From assembly GCF_010820665.1 (NCBI RefSeq), contig NZ_JAAIKC010000001.1, positions 62,001 to 126,000 of the forward strand: 64,000 nucleotides of DNA, in the 5' to 3' direction. Below are positions 17,945 to 27,263 of this stretch, one piece after another. The position numbers were made by a program, and so were the translations under genes. The notes under the pieces are model-generated. The model made no database searches and was not told the DNA's origin. It saw nothing but the letters and a program-made list of their open reading frames with translations. Positions within the stretch are counted from its first letter, which is position 1. Each line of letters starts with the position of its first letter. Source of the DNA: Paenibacillus sp. SYP-B3998. GTDB taxonomy: Bacteria > Bacillota > Bacilli > Paenibacillales > NBRC-103111.

Positions 17945-18661
17945 ATGAAACACAAGTATCCAATTATGTTGAATGTAGAGGGGCGGAGATGTCTCGTTGT
18001 TGGCGGGGGAAGCGTAGCTGAACGCAAAATACGTTCTCTCTTAAGCGTTGGGGCTCTTGTAGCAGTGTTAAGTCCAGAAGTAACCGAAGGCCTTGTCGAG
18101 ATGGCGTGCCGTGGTGAAGTAGTTCTATACAGACAGACGTTTTCGTTGAACCGAATGTCTGAAATTTTATCGGTAACAACCTCTCCTTTTATGCTTGTGG
18201 TTGCCGCAACGAATGTAGCCGAAGTTAATACACAAGTGTATGAAGCAGCAATAAGCCAGGGCTTGCTCGTCAATGTAGTCGACCAGCCCGAGCTGAGCTC
18301 TTTCATTGCACCATCGGTTATACGAAGAGGTAAGCTTGTCATTGCCGTTTCTACTGGAGGCGCAAGTCCTTCCGCGGCAAGGAAAATAGCCAAAGAGCTT
18401 GAACATACATATGGTACTGAATATGAGGTTTATTTTGATTTTTTAAGTGAAGTGCGCTTGAAGGTGCAGAAGCAAATCGCGGATAAAGAAACACGACAGA
18501 TCTTGTTCAGAGAGATGTTGGAATGGGACGTGTTAACCAGAATTCGTTCAAGCACGTTTGAGCTATGGAAAGATGAACTATATACGCTTATAGATAAAGA
18601 ACCAGGATTGTCTGCGATTGCGGCTTTTGGTCGGCAAGTACAGAGAGGCGGGGTTACATAG
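17945..18661 (+). CDS. Precorrin-2 dehydrogenase / sirohydrochlorin ferrochelatase-type protein
   Basis: 238 residues, homologous to the N-terminal part of CysG, Met8p and SirC/YlnF. The NAD-binding motif VVGGGSVAERKI is at about 20-31, followed by NVVDQPELSSFIAP and the GGASPSAARKI loop. It oxidises precorrin-2 to sirohydrochlorin on the siroheme/B12 branch; whether it also inserts iron cannot be told by eye. The ATG at 17945 follows the hemX stop by five bases, with GGAG inside the hemX end. B. subtilis lacks this gene in its hemAXCDBL operon; here it pairs with the CobA domain two genes downstream. Confidence 0.9.
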   Translation: MKHKYPIMLNVEGRRCLVVGGGSVAERKIRSLLSVGALVAVLSPEVTEGLVEMACRGEVVLYRQTFSLNRMSEILSVTTSPFMLVVAATNVAEVNTQVYEAAISQGLLVNVVDQPELSSFIAPSVIRRGKLVIAVSTGGASPSAARKIAKELEHTYGTEYEVYFDFLSEVRLKVQKQIADKETRQILFREMLEWDVLTRIRSSTFELWKDELYTLIDKEPGLSAIAAFGRQVQRGGVT

Positions 18662-18663
18662 AA

Positions 18664-19608
18664 ATGAGAACAATTACTGTAGGTACTAGACAAAGTGCGT
18701 TAGCCTTAACGCAGACAGGACAAGCGGTGGAACTGTTAAAGCAGTTAGCTGCTGAACATGGAATCGAATGTCAATTTGAAATTAAGAAAATTGTGACGAA
18801 GGGTGACCGCATATTGGATGTAACCTTATCCAAGGTAGGCGGTAAAGGTTTGTTCATCAAGGAAATCGAACAGGCTCTAATGGACGGAGAAATCGATATA
18901 GCCGTCCACAGCATGAAGGATATGCCCTTCGAGTTACCTGAAGGGCTTGTCGTAGGGGCTGTACCTCAGCGCGAGGATGCGCGCGATGCGCTGATTACTC
19001 GCGGATACAGCTCGCTGGACGAGCTGCCGCAGGGCGCTCTTGTAGGCACTAGCTCGCTGCGCCGCGCAAGCCAACTCCAGCACCGTCGCCCTGACCTTCG
19101 CATCGAGTCGATCCGCGGGAATATCGATTCGAGGCTGCGCAAGCTCGAAGAAGAGAATTTCGATGCGATTCTGCTTGCCGCGGCCGGTTTGCACCGGATC
19201 GGCTGGCAGGATCGCATCAGTGCGTATTTGCCGCCCGAGCTGTGTCTCCCTGCTGTAGGGCAGGGAGCGCTGTGCATCGAGTGCCGGAGCGGCGATGCGT
19301 TCATACTGGACCTGCTCGGCAAGTTCCAGCATGAGCCTACTGCGCTCGCGGTGCGAGCGGAGCGGGCCTTCCTGGGCAGACTCAATGGAGGCTGCCAAGT
19401 GCCGCTTGGCGCTTACGCGAGTATAAGCGAACCAAACTCCGGCGAAGAGCCGCTGCTGACGCTGACAGGCATGGTAGCGTCGCCAGATGGCCGTACCATG
19501 TTGAAAGAAGCGGCAACTGGAACAGATCCGGAAGCGCTTGGTTTGCTCGTAGCCAACAAGCTAATCGAGCAGGGAGCTGACCGCATCCTTGCTGAAGTAA
19601 GGGAGTGA
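18664..19608 (+). CDS. hemC: Porphobilinogen deaminase (hydroxymethylbilane synthase)
   Basis: 314 residues. It joins four porphobilinogens into hydroxymethylbilane on a dipyrromethane cofactor attached to Cys244 in NGGCQVPLGAY. Conserved GTRQSALALTQT, AVHSMKDMP and GTSSLRRASQL are present. The first ATG lies 2 bases after the previous stop. The stretch from about 18960 to 19480 is conspicuously GC-rich compared with both ends of the gene and with its neighbours, suggesting a recombined segment or local codon bias. Confidence 0.97.
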   Translation: MRTITVGTRQSALALTQTGQAVELLKQLAAEHGIECQFEIKKIVTKGDRILDVTLSKVGGKGLFIKEIEQALMDGEIDIAVHSMKDMPFELPEGLVVGAVPQREDARDALITRGYSSLDELPQGALVGTSSLRRASQLQHRRPDLRIESIRGNIDSRLRKLEEENFDAILLAAAGLHRIGWQDRISAYLPPELCLPAVGQGALCIECRSGDAFILDLLGKFQHEPTALAVRAERAFLGRLNGGCQVPLGAYASISEPNSGEEPLLTLTGMVASPDGRTMLKEAATGTDPEALGLLVANKLIEQGADRILAEVRE

Positions 19609-19612
19609 TCGG

Positions 19613-21145
19613 GTGAACAAGGGGAAGGTATACTTAGTAGGCGCGGGTCCAGGAGATCCGAAACTGATCACGATTCGCGGCTTGGAAGCAATCCAGAAGG
19701 CGGATGTCATCGTATACGACCGTCTGGCAAGTCCCCGTTTATTAAAACACAGAAAACCGGATGCTGAATTAATCTTTGTAGGCAAGCTTCCGGATAAACA
19801 TATGTTGAAGCAGGAAGAAATTAATCAACTGCTGGTTGATTTGGCTATGAAAGGAAAAGTGGTCACCCGTCTTAAAGGCGGGGATCCAAGCGTTTTTGGA
19901 CGCGTAGGCGAAGAAGCGGAGCTGCTTGCGGATAATGGAGTTACTTATGATATTATTCCGGGAATAACCTCTTCCATTGCAGTTCCAACTTATGCGGGTA
20001 TTCCCGTTACACACCGGGACTTTACCTCATCCTTTGCTATCGTCACGGGGCATGAATACCCGAATAAAACGTACTCGAGCCTCGATTGGGAGCATCTTGC
20101 GAAAGCCATCGGCACGATGGTTTTTCTCATGGGAGTAGCTAATTTAGAACAAATCTGTCGCGAGCTGATTCGCTGCGGCAAACCGCCGCAAATGCCAGTA
20201 GCCCTTGTGCGTTGGGGAACCTGGACGGAGCAGCAAACCCTAACGGGCACCTTAGAGGATATTACTGAAAAGGTCAAACAAGCGAATTTCAAATCACCTG
20301 CTGTTATCATTGTCGGGGAAGTTGTGAAACTGCGTGAGAAGCTGGCGTGGGTCGAGAAAAAACCGCTATTTGGGCGCAGAGTCCTCGTTACACGAGCGCG
20401 AAGCCAAGCGAGCGAACTGGTTGATTTGATTGATGAGCTGGGTGGAGAGGCTGTGGAGTTTCCAGTCATTCGTCTTCAAACCCCAAGCCGTCCTGAGTCT
20501 TTGCTGGCGCTAGACGAAGCTCTTGATAAGCTTCATGAGTTCGATTGGATTTTGCTTACAAGCGTTAATGGCGTTGAATTCTTTTTCCGCAGAATGTTTG
20601 AGAAGCGCATTGATGTGCGGCGGATGGGGAAAGCGCGCATTGCGGCAGTGGGCCCTAAGACCGCAGAAGCCCTCGCTGAGCGAGGCATCATTGCCGATGT
20701 ACTTCCTGATAAATATCAAGGAGAAGGCATGCTAGAGGCGATTCAATCGGAGCTAAAGCCAGATCAAAAGGTGCTGCTGCCGACAGCTGACCTTGCTCGT
20801 GATTATTTACCGTCTAAACTCAAAGAATTAGGGCTTCAGGTAACGGAAGTTGATGTGTACGAGAACGTGCTCTCCATCGAGGATGGGGAGGAAGTGGTTA
20901 GTCTTTTGCAAGATCAAGGCATTCATATTATAACTTTTACGAGTTCATCAACCGTTACAAATTTGCTGGAGGCTTTGAGACAGCTTGGGATCGAAGACCC
21001 GTTGGCTTTGCTGCAAAACGTAGAGATCGCTTGTATTGGACCCAAAACGGCAGAAACCGCTCGTCAGGTTGGTTTGTCGATTACGTATATGGCGGAAGAA
21101 GCAACCGTCGCTTCACTAGTTGAAAGCATAGCTGAGCGGAAATAA
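19613..21145 (+). CDS. Fused uroporphyrinogen-III C-methyltransferase (CobA) and uroporphyrinogen-III synthase (HemD)
   Basis: 510 residues in two domains. Residues 1 to about 250 form a SAM-dependent methyltransferase: VYLVGAGPGDPKLIT, VVTRLKGGDPSVFGR, YAGIPVTHRD. It makes precorrin-2 for siroheme and cobalamin. Residues about 258-510 are uroporphyrinogen-III synthase: GRRVLVTRARSQASEL, DWILLTSVNG, ITFTSSSTV, ACIGPKTAETA. One polypeptide therefore makes uroporphyrinogen III and can divert it to precorrin-2. The GTG start at 19613 follows GGGAGTGATC, four bases after hemC. B. subtilis has HemD alone at this position. Confidence 0.95.
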   Translation: MNKGKVYLVGAGPGDPKLITIRGLEAIQKADVIVYDRLASPRLLKHRKPDAELIFVGKLPDKHMLKQEEINQLLVDLAMKGKVVTRLKGGDPSVFGRVGEEAELLADNGVTYDIIPGITSSIAVPTYAGIPVTHRDFTSSFAIVTGHEYPNKTYSSLDWEHLAKAIGTMVFLMGVANLEQICRELIRCGKPPQMPVALVRWGTWTEQQTLTGTLEDITEKVKQANFKSPAVIIVGEVVKLREKLAWVEKKPLFGRRVLVTRARSQASELVDLIDELGGEAVEFPVIRLQTPSRPESLLALDEALDKLHEFDWILLTSVNGVEFFFRRMFEKRIDVRRMGKARIAAVGPKTAEALAERGIIADVLPDKYQGEGMLEAIQSELKPDQKVLLPTADLARDYLPSKLKELGLQVTEVDVYENVLSIEDGEEVVSLLQDQGIHIITFTSSSTVTNLLEALRQLGIEDPLALLQNVEIACIGPKTAETARQVGLSITYMAEEATVASLVESIAERK

Positions 21146-21159
21146 CAACATGACATAAC

Positions 21160-21183
21160 GGATAACGTTAACGTTAGTTATCC
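21160..21183. repeat. Inverted repeat between the cobA/hemD fusion and hemB
   Basis: GGATAAC and GTTATCC flank a 10-base loop that contains the palindrome GTTAAC. No T tract follows. It may be an operator or a processing hairpin within the hem operon. Confidence 0.45.
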
Positions 21184-21212
21184 ATCATTCATCAATAGGA
21201 GGTTGATTCCTT

Positions 21213-22208
21213 ATGAGTTTTCCAGTTATTCGTAACCGCCGCTTGCGCGGTACAGCAGCACTTCGTAATTTGGTTCGTGAGAATCAAGTTACGGTGCATG
21301 ATGTGGTGCAGCCTGTTTTTGTCACTTTTGGCACGAACATTAAATCAGAAATAACTTCCATGCCTGGTGTTTACCATTTTTCATTGGACCGTGTTGAAGA
21401 AGAAATCAAAGAAATTACGTCTCTGGGCATTCAGGCGATTCTGTTATTCGGAGTACCTGAGCATAAGGATGCTGTAGGAACGTCCGCTTACGACGAAGAA
21501 GGTATCGTACAGCAAGCGACTCGACGTATCAAAGAGTTAAACCCTAACTTACTGATCATTGCTGATACGTGCTTGTGTCAATTTACGGATACAGGTCATT
21601 GTGGTGTTATTCATCATAATCCAAGCACAGGACATGCTGATGTTCATAATGACCATTCCTTGGAGCTGCTTGTTCGTACGGCTGTGTCTCAAGCAAAAGC
21701 TGGGGCTGACATTATCGCTCCTTCCAATATGATGGATGGCTATGTCCATGCTATTCGCTCAGGTCTTGATGAGGCTGGATTCGAGAACGTTCCGATTATG
21801 GCGTATTCCGTTAAATTTGCTTCCGCTTATTATGGTCCTTTCCGTGATGCGGTTCACTCAGCACCCCAATTTGGAGATCGTAAAACGTACCAAATGGACC
21901 CGGCGAATGGTCGAGAAGCTTTACGTGAAGCAGAAAGCGATGTGATGGAGGGGGCTGATTTCCTCATGGTAAAGCCAGCGCTGGCTTACATGGACATCAT
22001 TCGCCTGCTGAAGGACAACTTCGACTTGCCTGTGGTAGCTTACAACGTTAGCGCGGAATATTCGATGGTTAAAGCAGCAGCCCTACAAGGCTGGATTAAT
22101 GAAAAAGATACGGTTATGGAAACGATGACGAGCTTCAAACGTGCAGGTGCTGACATTATTTTGACATACTTTGCTAAAGATATTGCTCGTTATTTGCAGA
22201 ATCGTTAG
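21213..22208 (+). CDS. hemB: Delta-aminolevulinic acid dehydratase (porphobilinogen synthase)
   Basis: 331 residues. It condenses two 5-aminolevulinates to porphobilinogen. The zinc cysteines 120, 122 and 130 lie in [14 protein letters not shown], marking the zinc-dependent class. The Schiff-base lysines lie in [14 protein letters not shown] and [14 protein letters not shown] precedes the ATG by the standard distance. A terminator follows, so hemA to hemB probably form one transcription unit. Confidence 0.97.
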   Translation: MSFPVIRNRRLRGTAALRNLVRENQVTVHDVVQPVFVTFGTNIKSEITSMPGVYHFSLDRVEEEIKEITSLGIQAILLFGVPEHKDAVGTSAYDEEGIVQQATRRIKELNPNLLIIADTCLCQFTDTGHCGVIHHNPSTGHADVHNDHSLELLVRTAVSQAKAGADIIAPSNMMDGYVHAIRSGLDEAGFENVPIMAYSVKFASAYYGPFRDAVHSAPQFGDRKTYQMDPANGREALREAESDVMEGADFLMVKPALAYMDIIRLLKDNFDLPVVAYNVSAEYSMVKAAALQGWINEKDTVMETMTSFKRAGADIILTYFAKDIARYLQNR

Positions 22209-22219
22209 GATCTTGATGG

Positions 22220-22261
22220 AAGAACCATTCACCCTAAGGCAATTAGGGGAGTGGTTCTTTT
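22220..22261 (+). terminator. Intrinsic terminator after hemB
   Basis: AGAACCATTC with CCCT pairs with AGGGGAGTGGTTCT, followed by TTTTG. It separates the hemA-hemB group from hemE-hemL. Confidence 0.8.
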
Positions 22262-22297
22262 GTCATACTTTTGTCGCAATCCGTGGGCTTCCTTCGG

Positions 22298-22326
22298 TTG
22301 TGGCAGGCGTATAATTAGGGCATAAT
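22298..22326 (+). promoter_or_regulatory. Candidate promoter of hemE-hemH-hemY-hemL
   Basis: TTGTGG at 22298-22303 and CATAAT at 22321-22326 have 17-base spacing. An alternative -10, TATAAT at 22310-22315, lacks a matching -35. Confidence 0.45.
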
Positions 22327-22377
22327 GGATGAGAATAGAAGGAAACATAATGGTTGGGAAAAAGAGGAAGGTGCCTC

Positions 22378-23442
22378 ATGAGTTATAATGACAATTTTAT
22401 TAAGGCTTGCCGTAAGGAAAACGTAGACACACTGCCTGTTTGGTACATGCGTCAGGCGGGTCGTTACGATCCAGATTATCGTAAAATTAAAGAAAAATAT
22501 TCACTTCTTGAAATCTGTCAACAACCTGAGCTCGCAGCGGAAGTGACGATGATGCCGGTTAAAAAATTAGGCGTGGATGCTGCTATACTTTACTCGGATA
22601 TTATGAATCCAGTTGCATCGCTTGGGGTCGATTTTGATATCGTCAAAAATATTGGTCCGGTGATCCATACACCTGTACGAACTGCTCAAGACGTAGAACG
22701 TCTCCGTCCTATCGATGTTGAGAAAGATCTCTCTCATATTATCCAAACGATTCAAATTTTACATAAAGAACTTGAGGTTCCTTTGATTTCTTTCGCTGGG
22801 GCTCCTTTCACGATCGCTAGCTACTTAATCGAAGGCAAACCTTCTAAGAGCTACATCCTCACCAAACAGATGATGTACTCGGAGCCTAAAGTCTGGTTTG
22901 CATTGATGGACAAACTTGGAGATATGGTCATTACGTACTTGAAATCTCACATTGCCGCTGGGGCAAAAGCAGTTCAGGTGTTTGATAGCTGGGTTGGAGC
23001 GCTTTCCCCTAGGGATTTCCAGATGTACGTATTACCTACAATGACTAGAATATTCAATGAACTATCCGATCTAAAAGAACCGAAAATTTATTTCCCAGGC
23101 GTAAGTTCTGGCGAATTGCTGCCTTACCTGACCCATCTACAGGCGGATGTTATTGGTCTTGACTGGCGTATTCCGATTACGGAGGGCCGCAAAAGAGTCG
23201 GGGACCGTTTTGCTGTGCAAGGAAACTTGGACCCTTACGTGTTGACGGCTCCGATGGGTGTCATTGAGAAACAAGCTAAAGCGATTATTGATGAGGGGCT
23301 CGAGCTTCCAGGCTACATTTTTAACTTGGGTCATGGTTTGTTCCCAGAGGCTTCCTTAGAGAAGTTGAAGGAGCTTACTACATTCATTCATACGTATTCC
23401 CATTCGGTTTTAACTCAACGAGCAGAAAAGAGTGGTGTCTAA
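22378..23442 (+). CDS. hemE: Uroporphyrinogen decarboxylase
   Basis: 354 residues. It decarboxylates uroporphyrinogen III to coproporphyrinogen III. The signature PVWYMRQAGRYDPDYR is at about 17-32, with further family motifs YSDIMNPVASLG, ISFAGAPFTIASY and NLGHGLFPEA. The start at 22378 follows GGAAGGTGCC; the upstream in-frame codons lack support. The stop lies 1 base before the hemH ATG, so hemE-hemH-hemY are translationally close, the same order as the separate hemEHY operon of B. subtilis. Confidence 0.97.
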   Translation: MSYNDNFIKACRKENVDTLPVWYMRQAGRYDPDYRKIKEKYSLLEICQQPELAAEVTMMPVKKLGVDAAILYSDIMNPVASLGVDFDIVKNIGPVIHTPVRTAQDVERLRPIDVEKDLSHIIQTIQILHKELEVPLISFAGAPFTIASYLIEGKPSKSYILTKQMMYSEPKVWFALMDKLGDMVITYLKSHIAAGAKAVQVFDSWVGALSPRDFQMYVLPTMTRIFNELSDLKEPKIYFPGVSSGELLPYLTHLQADVIGLDWRIPITEGRKRVGDRFAVQGNLDPYVLTAPMGVIEKQAKAIIDEGLELPGYIFNLGHGLFPEASLEKLKELTTFIHTYSHSVLTQRAEKSGV

Positions 23443-23443
23443 A

Positions 23444-24391
23444 ATGGCAAATCGTCGTGTTGGTGTGTTAGTTATGTCCTATGGGACTCCGGAAAGCTTG
23501 GATCAAATTGAAGCGTACTACACACATATTAGGCGCGGTAATCCGCCAACGGCAGAGCAGCTTCATGAACTGAAATCACGTTATGAGGCGATTGTGGGCG
23601 GGTTCTTTCCACTGCGGGAAAATACGAACAAACAGGTGAAAAGTTTAGAGAATACACTTAATCATGAACATCCTGATCTGGATTTCGTCTGTTACCAAGG
23701 CTTAAAGCACGCGCAACCTTTCGTAGAAGACGGGGTTGAGCAGATGGTGAAGGACGGTATTACGGAGGCTGTTGGCGTGGTGCTTGCCCCTCATTATTCG
23801 ACAATGAGCGTTGGCGGCTACGTGAAACGAGCGAAGGAGAAGGCAGAAGAGCTGGGCTTGAAGATTGATTTCGTTCATAGCTATCATTTACATCCAAAGC
23901 TATTGGAAGCACTAAGCTCACGTGTCGAGAAGGCGCTGGAGAAATTTATAGACGTGGGCCCAGAAGACGTACGTGTTATTTTCACCGCGCATAGCCTCCC
24001 AGAGAAGATATTGGAAATGAAGGATCCATATCCAGATCAACTATTGGCGACATCCGAGGCAATCGCAGAACGTGTGCAGTTGACGAATTGGCAGTTTGGT
24101 TGGCAGAGTGCCGGTCAGACTGCAACACCGTGGCTAGGTCCAGATATTCTGGATGTTCTCCGAACCGTTCGGAAAGAAGATGATGTCAAAAACGTCTTGT
24201 TGTGTCCAATCGGTTTCGTATCCGATCATCTGGAAGTTCTGTACGATATCGATATTGAAGCGCAAGCTTTAGCTCAAGAGCTTGGACTTCATCTAGAACG
24301 TACGGAGTCGCTGAATACAGATCCCCTGTACATGCAAACTTTGAGTGATGTTGTATTCGAGAAAGTGACTAGTGTTTCGGAGTTGTCATGA
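23444..24391 (+). CDS. hemH: Coproporphyrin III ferrochelatase (CpfC/HemH)
   Basis: 315 residues, the monofunctional Gram-positive type. The catalytic His is in FTAHSLPEKI and the acidic metal-path residues are in CPIGFVSDHLEVLYDID. In Firmicutes this enzyme inserts iron into coproporphyrin III rather than protoporphyrin. The ATG at 23444 is chosen because the alternative GTG at 23432 would overlap hemE without a ribosome binding site. It overlaps hemY by four bases (ATGA), indicating coupling. Confidence 0.95.
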   Translation: MANRRVGVLVMSYGTPESLDQIEAYYTHIRRGNPPTAEQLHELKSRYEAIVGGFFPLRENTNKQVKSLENTLNHEHPDLDFVCYQGLKHAQPFVEDGVEQMVKDGITEAVGVVLAPHYSTMSVGGYVKRAKEKAEELGLKIDFVHSYHLHPKLLEALSSRVEKALEKFIDVGPEDVRVIFTAHSLPEKILEMKDPYPDQLLATSEAIAERVQLTNWQFGWQSAGQTATPWLGPDILDVLRTVRKEDDVKNVLLCPIGFVSDHLEVLYDIDIEAQALAQELGLHLERTESLNTDPLYMQTLSDVVFEKVTSVSELS

Positions 24392-25848
24392 GTACGACTA
24401 AACCGCACTTCCTGATTATCGGGGGGGGGATTACAGGACTAAGCGCTGCTTTCTATTTGAAGAAGAGCTTAGCGTCTGCTGGCATTGATGCTCATCTGAG
24501 CATCGTCGAGAAATCATCAGTGATGGGCGGTAAAATCCATACGATAGAGCGAGATGGGTTCGTCATCGAGAAGGGGCCGGATTCTGTTCTGGCGCGTAAA
24601 CGACCAACCATTGATCTTGCGCGCGAGCTAGGCCTTGAAGGCGAACTGACCGGTACGAATCCCAAAGCGAAGAAGACTTACATTGTGCGACAAGGGAAGT
24701 TGCACCAAATGCCCCCAGGCCTTGTTCTGGGCATTCCGACTAAAATGGCACCGATGATGAAAACTGGACTCCTATCGCCACTTGGCAAACTGCGTGCTGC
24801 GATTGATTTACTAAAGCCCAAGCGCGAGGAAACCTCAGATGAGTCATTGGGGCACTTTTTGGAGCGCAGGCTGGGTAAAGAAGTATTAAAGCGTATTGTG
24901 GAGCCGCTCCTTGCTGGTATCTATGCAGGCGATACTTATAAGCTCAGTCTGAAGGCAACGTTTCCACAATTTCAAATGATGGAGCAGGAGCATCGGAGCT
25001 TAATCCTTGGCATGATGGCGAGTCGCAAAAATAGTGTAGAAGAAAGTGCCCACGTGCCTGCGGCCGTTCGTAGCTCGGCCTTTGTAACCTTTAAGAAAGG
25101 TCTTCAAACGCTTGTAACAGGTCTAGTAGGTGCGTTAGATGGCGTTAATATGCGGACTGAGGTTGGCGTCCTTTCGATGAAAAAACTTACGTCTGGGAAG
25201 ACGGAAGTTATCTTTGAAGATGGACATCACGAAGTGGTTGATGGCGTCATTGTTTCCACAACAACATTTCAGGCTGCGGAACTTTTATCAGATTTGCCCG
25301 CTGCTGCAGTTTTAAAAAAAATTGAATATATTTCAGTAGCTAACGTGATCATGGCTTTTGATCGTAAGGACATTCCATTCGAGCTGGATGCTTCTGGTTT
25401 TCTGGTTCCACACTATGAAAATAGAGCAATTACAGCGTGCACGTGGACGTCAGCAAAATGGCTTCACACGGCACCCGAAGGCAAAGTATTATTGCGCTGC
25501 TACATTGGTCGGTCTGGACAACAGGAATGGTTAAAGTGGAGTGACGAAGAGCTGGTACAGAAGGCCCGTCATGATCTTGGTGAACTGTTAGGTCTTCAAG
25601 CCGTGCCGTTATTCACTGAGGTGACACGGTTGATTAAGTCGATGCCGCAATATCCAGTCGGTCACTTGGAGCAAATCGCGAGCTTTCGTAATGAGCTTGC
25701 TGCGACCATGCCGAGCGTATTCGTGACAGGAGCGGGTTTCCATGGAGTTGGAATTCCTGATTGTATTAAGCAAGGGCAGGAGGCAGCTTTACAGCTTGCT
25801 GATCACTGGATGAAGAGAGCGCAAAAAGAGCTGCAAGCTACGTTTTAA
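24388..25848 (+). CDS. hemY: Coproporphyrinogen III oxidase, FAD-dependent (CgoX/HemY)
   Basis: 486 residues. The N-terminal dinucleotide-binding motif IIGGGITGLSAAFYL binds FAD. Family motifs KGPDSVLARKRP and a C-terminal VFVTGAGFHGVGIPDCI FAD-contact are present. In Gram-positive bacteria it oxidises coproporphyrinogen III to coproporphyrin III with oxygen, feeding HemH. It starts inside the hemH stop. The G run at about 24421-24428 (GGGGGGGG) encodes the GGG motif and is a slippery site for sequencing. Confidence 0.95.
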   Translation: MSTTKPHFLIIGGGITGLSAAFYLKKSLASAGIDAHLSIVEKSSVMGGKIHTIERDGFVIEKGPDSVLARKRPTIDLARELGLEGELTGTNPKAKKTYIVRQGKLHQMPPGLVLGIPTKMAPMMKTGLLSPLGKLRAAIDLLKPKREETSDESLGHFLERRLGKEVLKRIVEPLLAGIYAGDTYKLSLKATFPQFQMMEQEHRSLILGMMASRKNSVEESAHVPAAVRSSAFVTFKKGLQTLVTGLVGALDGVNMRTEVGVLSMKKLTSGKTEVIFEDGHHEVVDGVIVSTTTFQAAELLSDLPAAAVLKKIEYISVANVIMAFDRKDIPFELDASGFLVPHYENRAITACTWTSAKWLHTAPEGKVLLRCYIGRSGQQEWLKWSDEELVQKARHDLGELLGLQAVPLFTEVTRLIKSMPQYPVGHLEQIASFRNELAATMPSVFVTGAGFHGVGIPDCIKQGQEAALQLADHWMKRAQKELQATF

Positions 25849-25902
25849 TAACATAGGTTGATAACATCGACACATTTTTACCATATCTAGCAAGGTAGGA
25901 GT

Positions 25903-27210
25903 ATGAAACTTATGAAAAATTCAAGCAGAATCGATACCCTTTCTTCTGCTGCTTTTGAGGCGTCTAAGAAAGTGATTCCGGGCGGGGTGAACAGTCCTGT
26001 ACGCGCCTTTAAGTCGGTTGGTCTAACTCCGTTGTTTATGGAAAAAGGCGTTGGATCCCGCGTAACGGATATCGATGGAAACAGCTATATTGATTATGTG
26101 GGTTCATGGGGTCCGCTAATCGTTGGACATGCTCATCCCGTTGTTTTAGAAGCGATTAAGGCTACGGCAGAAAATGGCACAAGCTTTGGAGCGCCGACTT
26201 TGTTGGAAACCAAAATGGCTCAACTGGTCATTGAACGTGTTCCGTCTATCGAAATGGTCCGCATGGTTAATTCAGGTACGGAAGCAACGATGAGTGCCCT
26301 TCGGCTAGCTCGCGGATTTACGAAGCGGAACAAGATCGTCAAATTCGAGGGCAGCTATCATGGGCATGCGGATGCGCTTCTTATTAAAGCAGGCTCTGGC
26401 GTAGCGACCTTAGGGTTGCCAGATAGTCCAGGTGTGCCAGAGGGTGTCGCTGCAAACACGATTACAGTGCCTTACAATGATTTGGAATCGGTCAAACTCG
26501 TATTTGAAAAGTTTGGCGAGGATATTGCTGCGCTGATCGTGGAGCCAATAGCAGGGAATATGGGCGTTGTCCCTCCAGCTCATGGCTTCCTTGAAGGCCT
26601 TCGTGCAATAACGAAGCAGTATGGCACCTTACTTATCTTTGACGAAGTAATGACTGGTTTTCGCGTTCACAAGCAGTGTGCACAGGGCCTGTATGGCATT
26701 ACCCCGGATCTGACTTGCCTTGGCAAAGTTATTGGAGGAGGGCTGCCGGTAGGCGCATATGGCGGCCGACTGGATATTATGGAGCAGATTGCTCCAGCAG
26801 GGCCGATCTACCAAGCAGGCACGCTATCGGGAAATCCCCTTGCAATGGCAGCGGGGTTCGCGACACTATCTTTGCTAGGAGAGCCGGGAGTATATGAGGA
26901 ATTAGAACGCAAATCAGCTCTGCTGGAAGCTGGTTTTGTAAAGAATGCGGCTGAGGCAGGTATTGCGAGTACAATTAATCGTGTCGGTTCCATGATTTGC
27001 CCCTTCTTCACCGAGCAGAAGGTGATTAATTACGAAACGGCTAAAACCTCGGACTTAGGCAAGTTTAATGCGTATTTTGGCCATTTGCTAGATCTTGGTG
27101 TTTCGGTTGCACCATCCCAATTCGAAGGCATGTTTATGTCCACTGTTCACACGGATGAGGATATTGCAGAAACGATAAATGCTCATCGCGAAGCATTGAG
27201 ACGTCTATAA
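25903..27210 (+). CDS. hemL: Glutamate-1-semialdehyde 2,1-aminomutase
   Basis: 435 residues, a PLP enzyme making 5-aminolevulinate from glutamate-1-semialdehyde. The N-terminal [14 protein letters not shown], central [16 protein letters not shown], and PLP Lys275 in [16 protein letters not shown] are clear. Either ATG 25903 (AAGG seven bases upstream) or 25912 (AGGAG ten bases upstream) could start it. Although its product is used early in the pathway, the gene sits last in the cluster, after hemEHY. A strong bidirectional terminator follows. Confidence 0.97.
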   Translation: MKLMKNSSRIDTLSSAAFEASKKVIPGGVNSPVRAFKSVGLTPLFMEKGVGSRVTDIDGNSYIDYVGSWGPLIVGHAHPVVLEAIKATAENGTSFGAPTLLETKMAQLVIERVPSIEMVRMVNSGTEATMSALRLARGFTKRNKIVKFEGSYHGHADALLIKAGSGVATLGLPDSPGVPEGVAANTITVPYNDLESVKLVFEKFGEDIAALIVEPIAGNMGVVPPAHGFLEGLRAITKQYGTLLIFDEVMTGFRVHKQCAQGLYGITPDLTCLGKVIGGGLPVGAYGGRLDIMEQIAPAGPIYQAGTLSGNPLAMAAGFATLSLLGEPGVYEELERKSALLEAGFVKNAAEAGIASTINRVGSMICPFFTEQKVINYETAKTSDLGKFNAYFGHLLDLGVSVAPSQFEGMFMSTVHTDEDIAETINAHREALRRL

Positions 27211-27217
27211 GGCAAAC

Positions 27218-27251
27218 AAAAGAAGCTGACCCAATCGGGTCAGCTTCTTTT
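27218..27251. terminator. Bidirectional terminator between hemL and the convergent glycosidase gene
   Basis: A 15-bp perfect stem, AAAAGAAGCTGACCC and GGGTCAGCTTCTTTT, surrounds a four-base loop. T runs are on both strands, so it can stop transcripts from either side. Confidence 0.93.
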
Positions 27252-27263
27252 ATGTATACCGTA

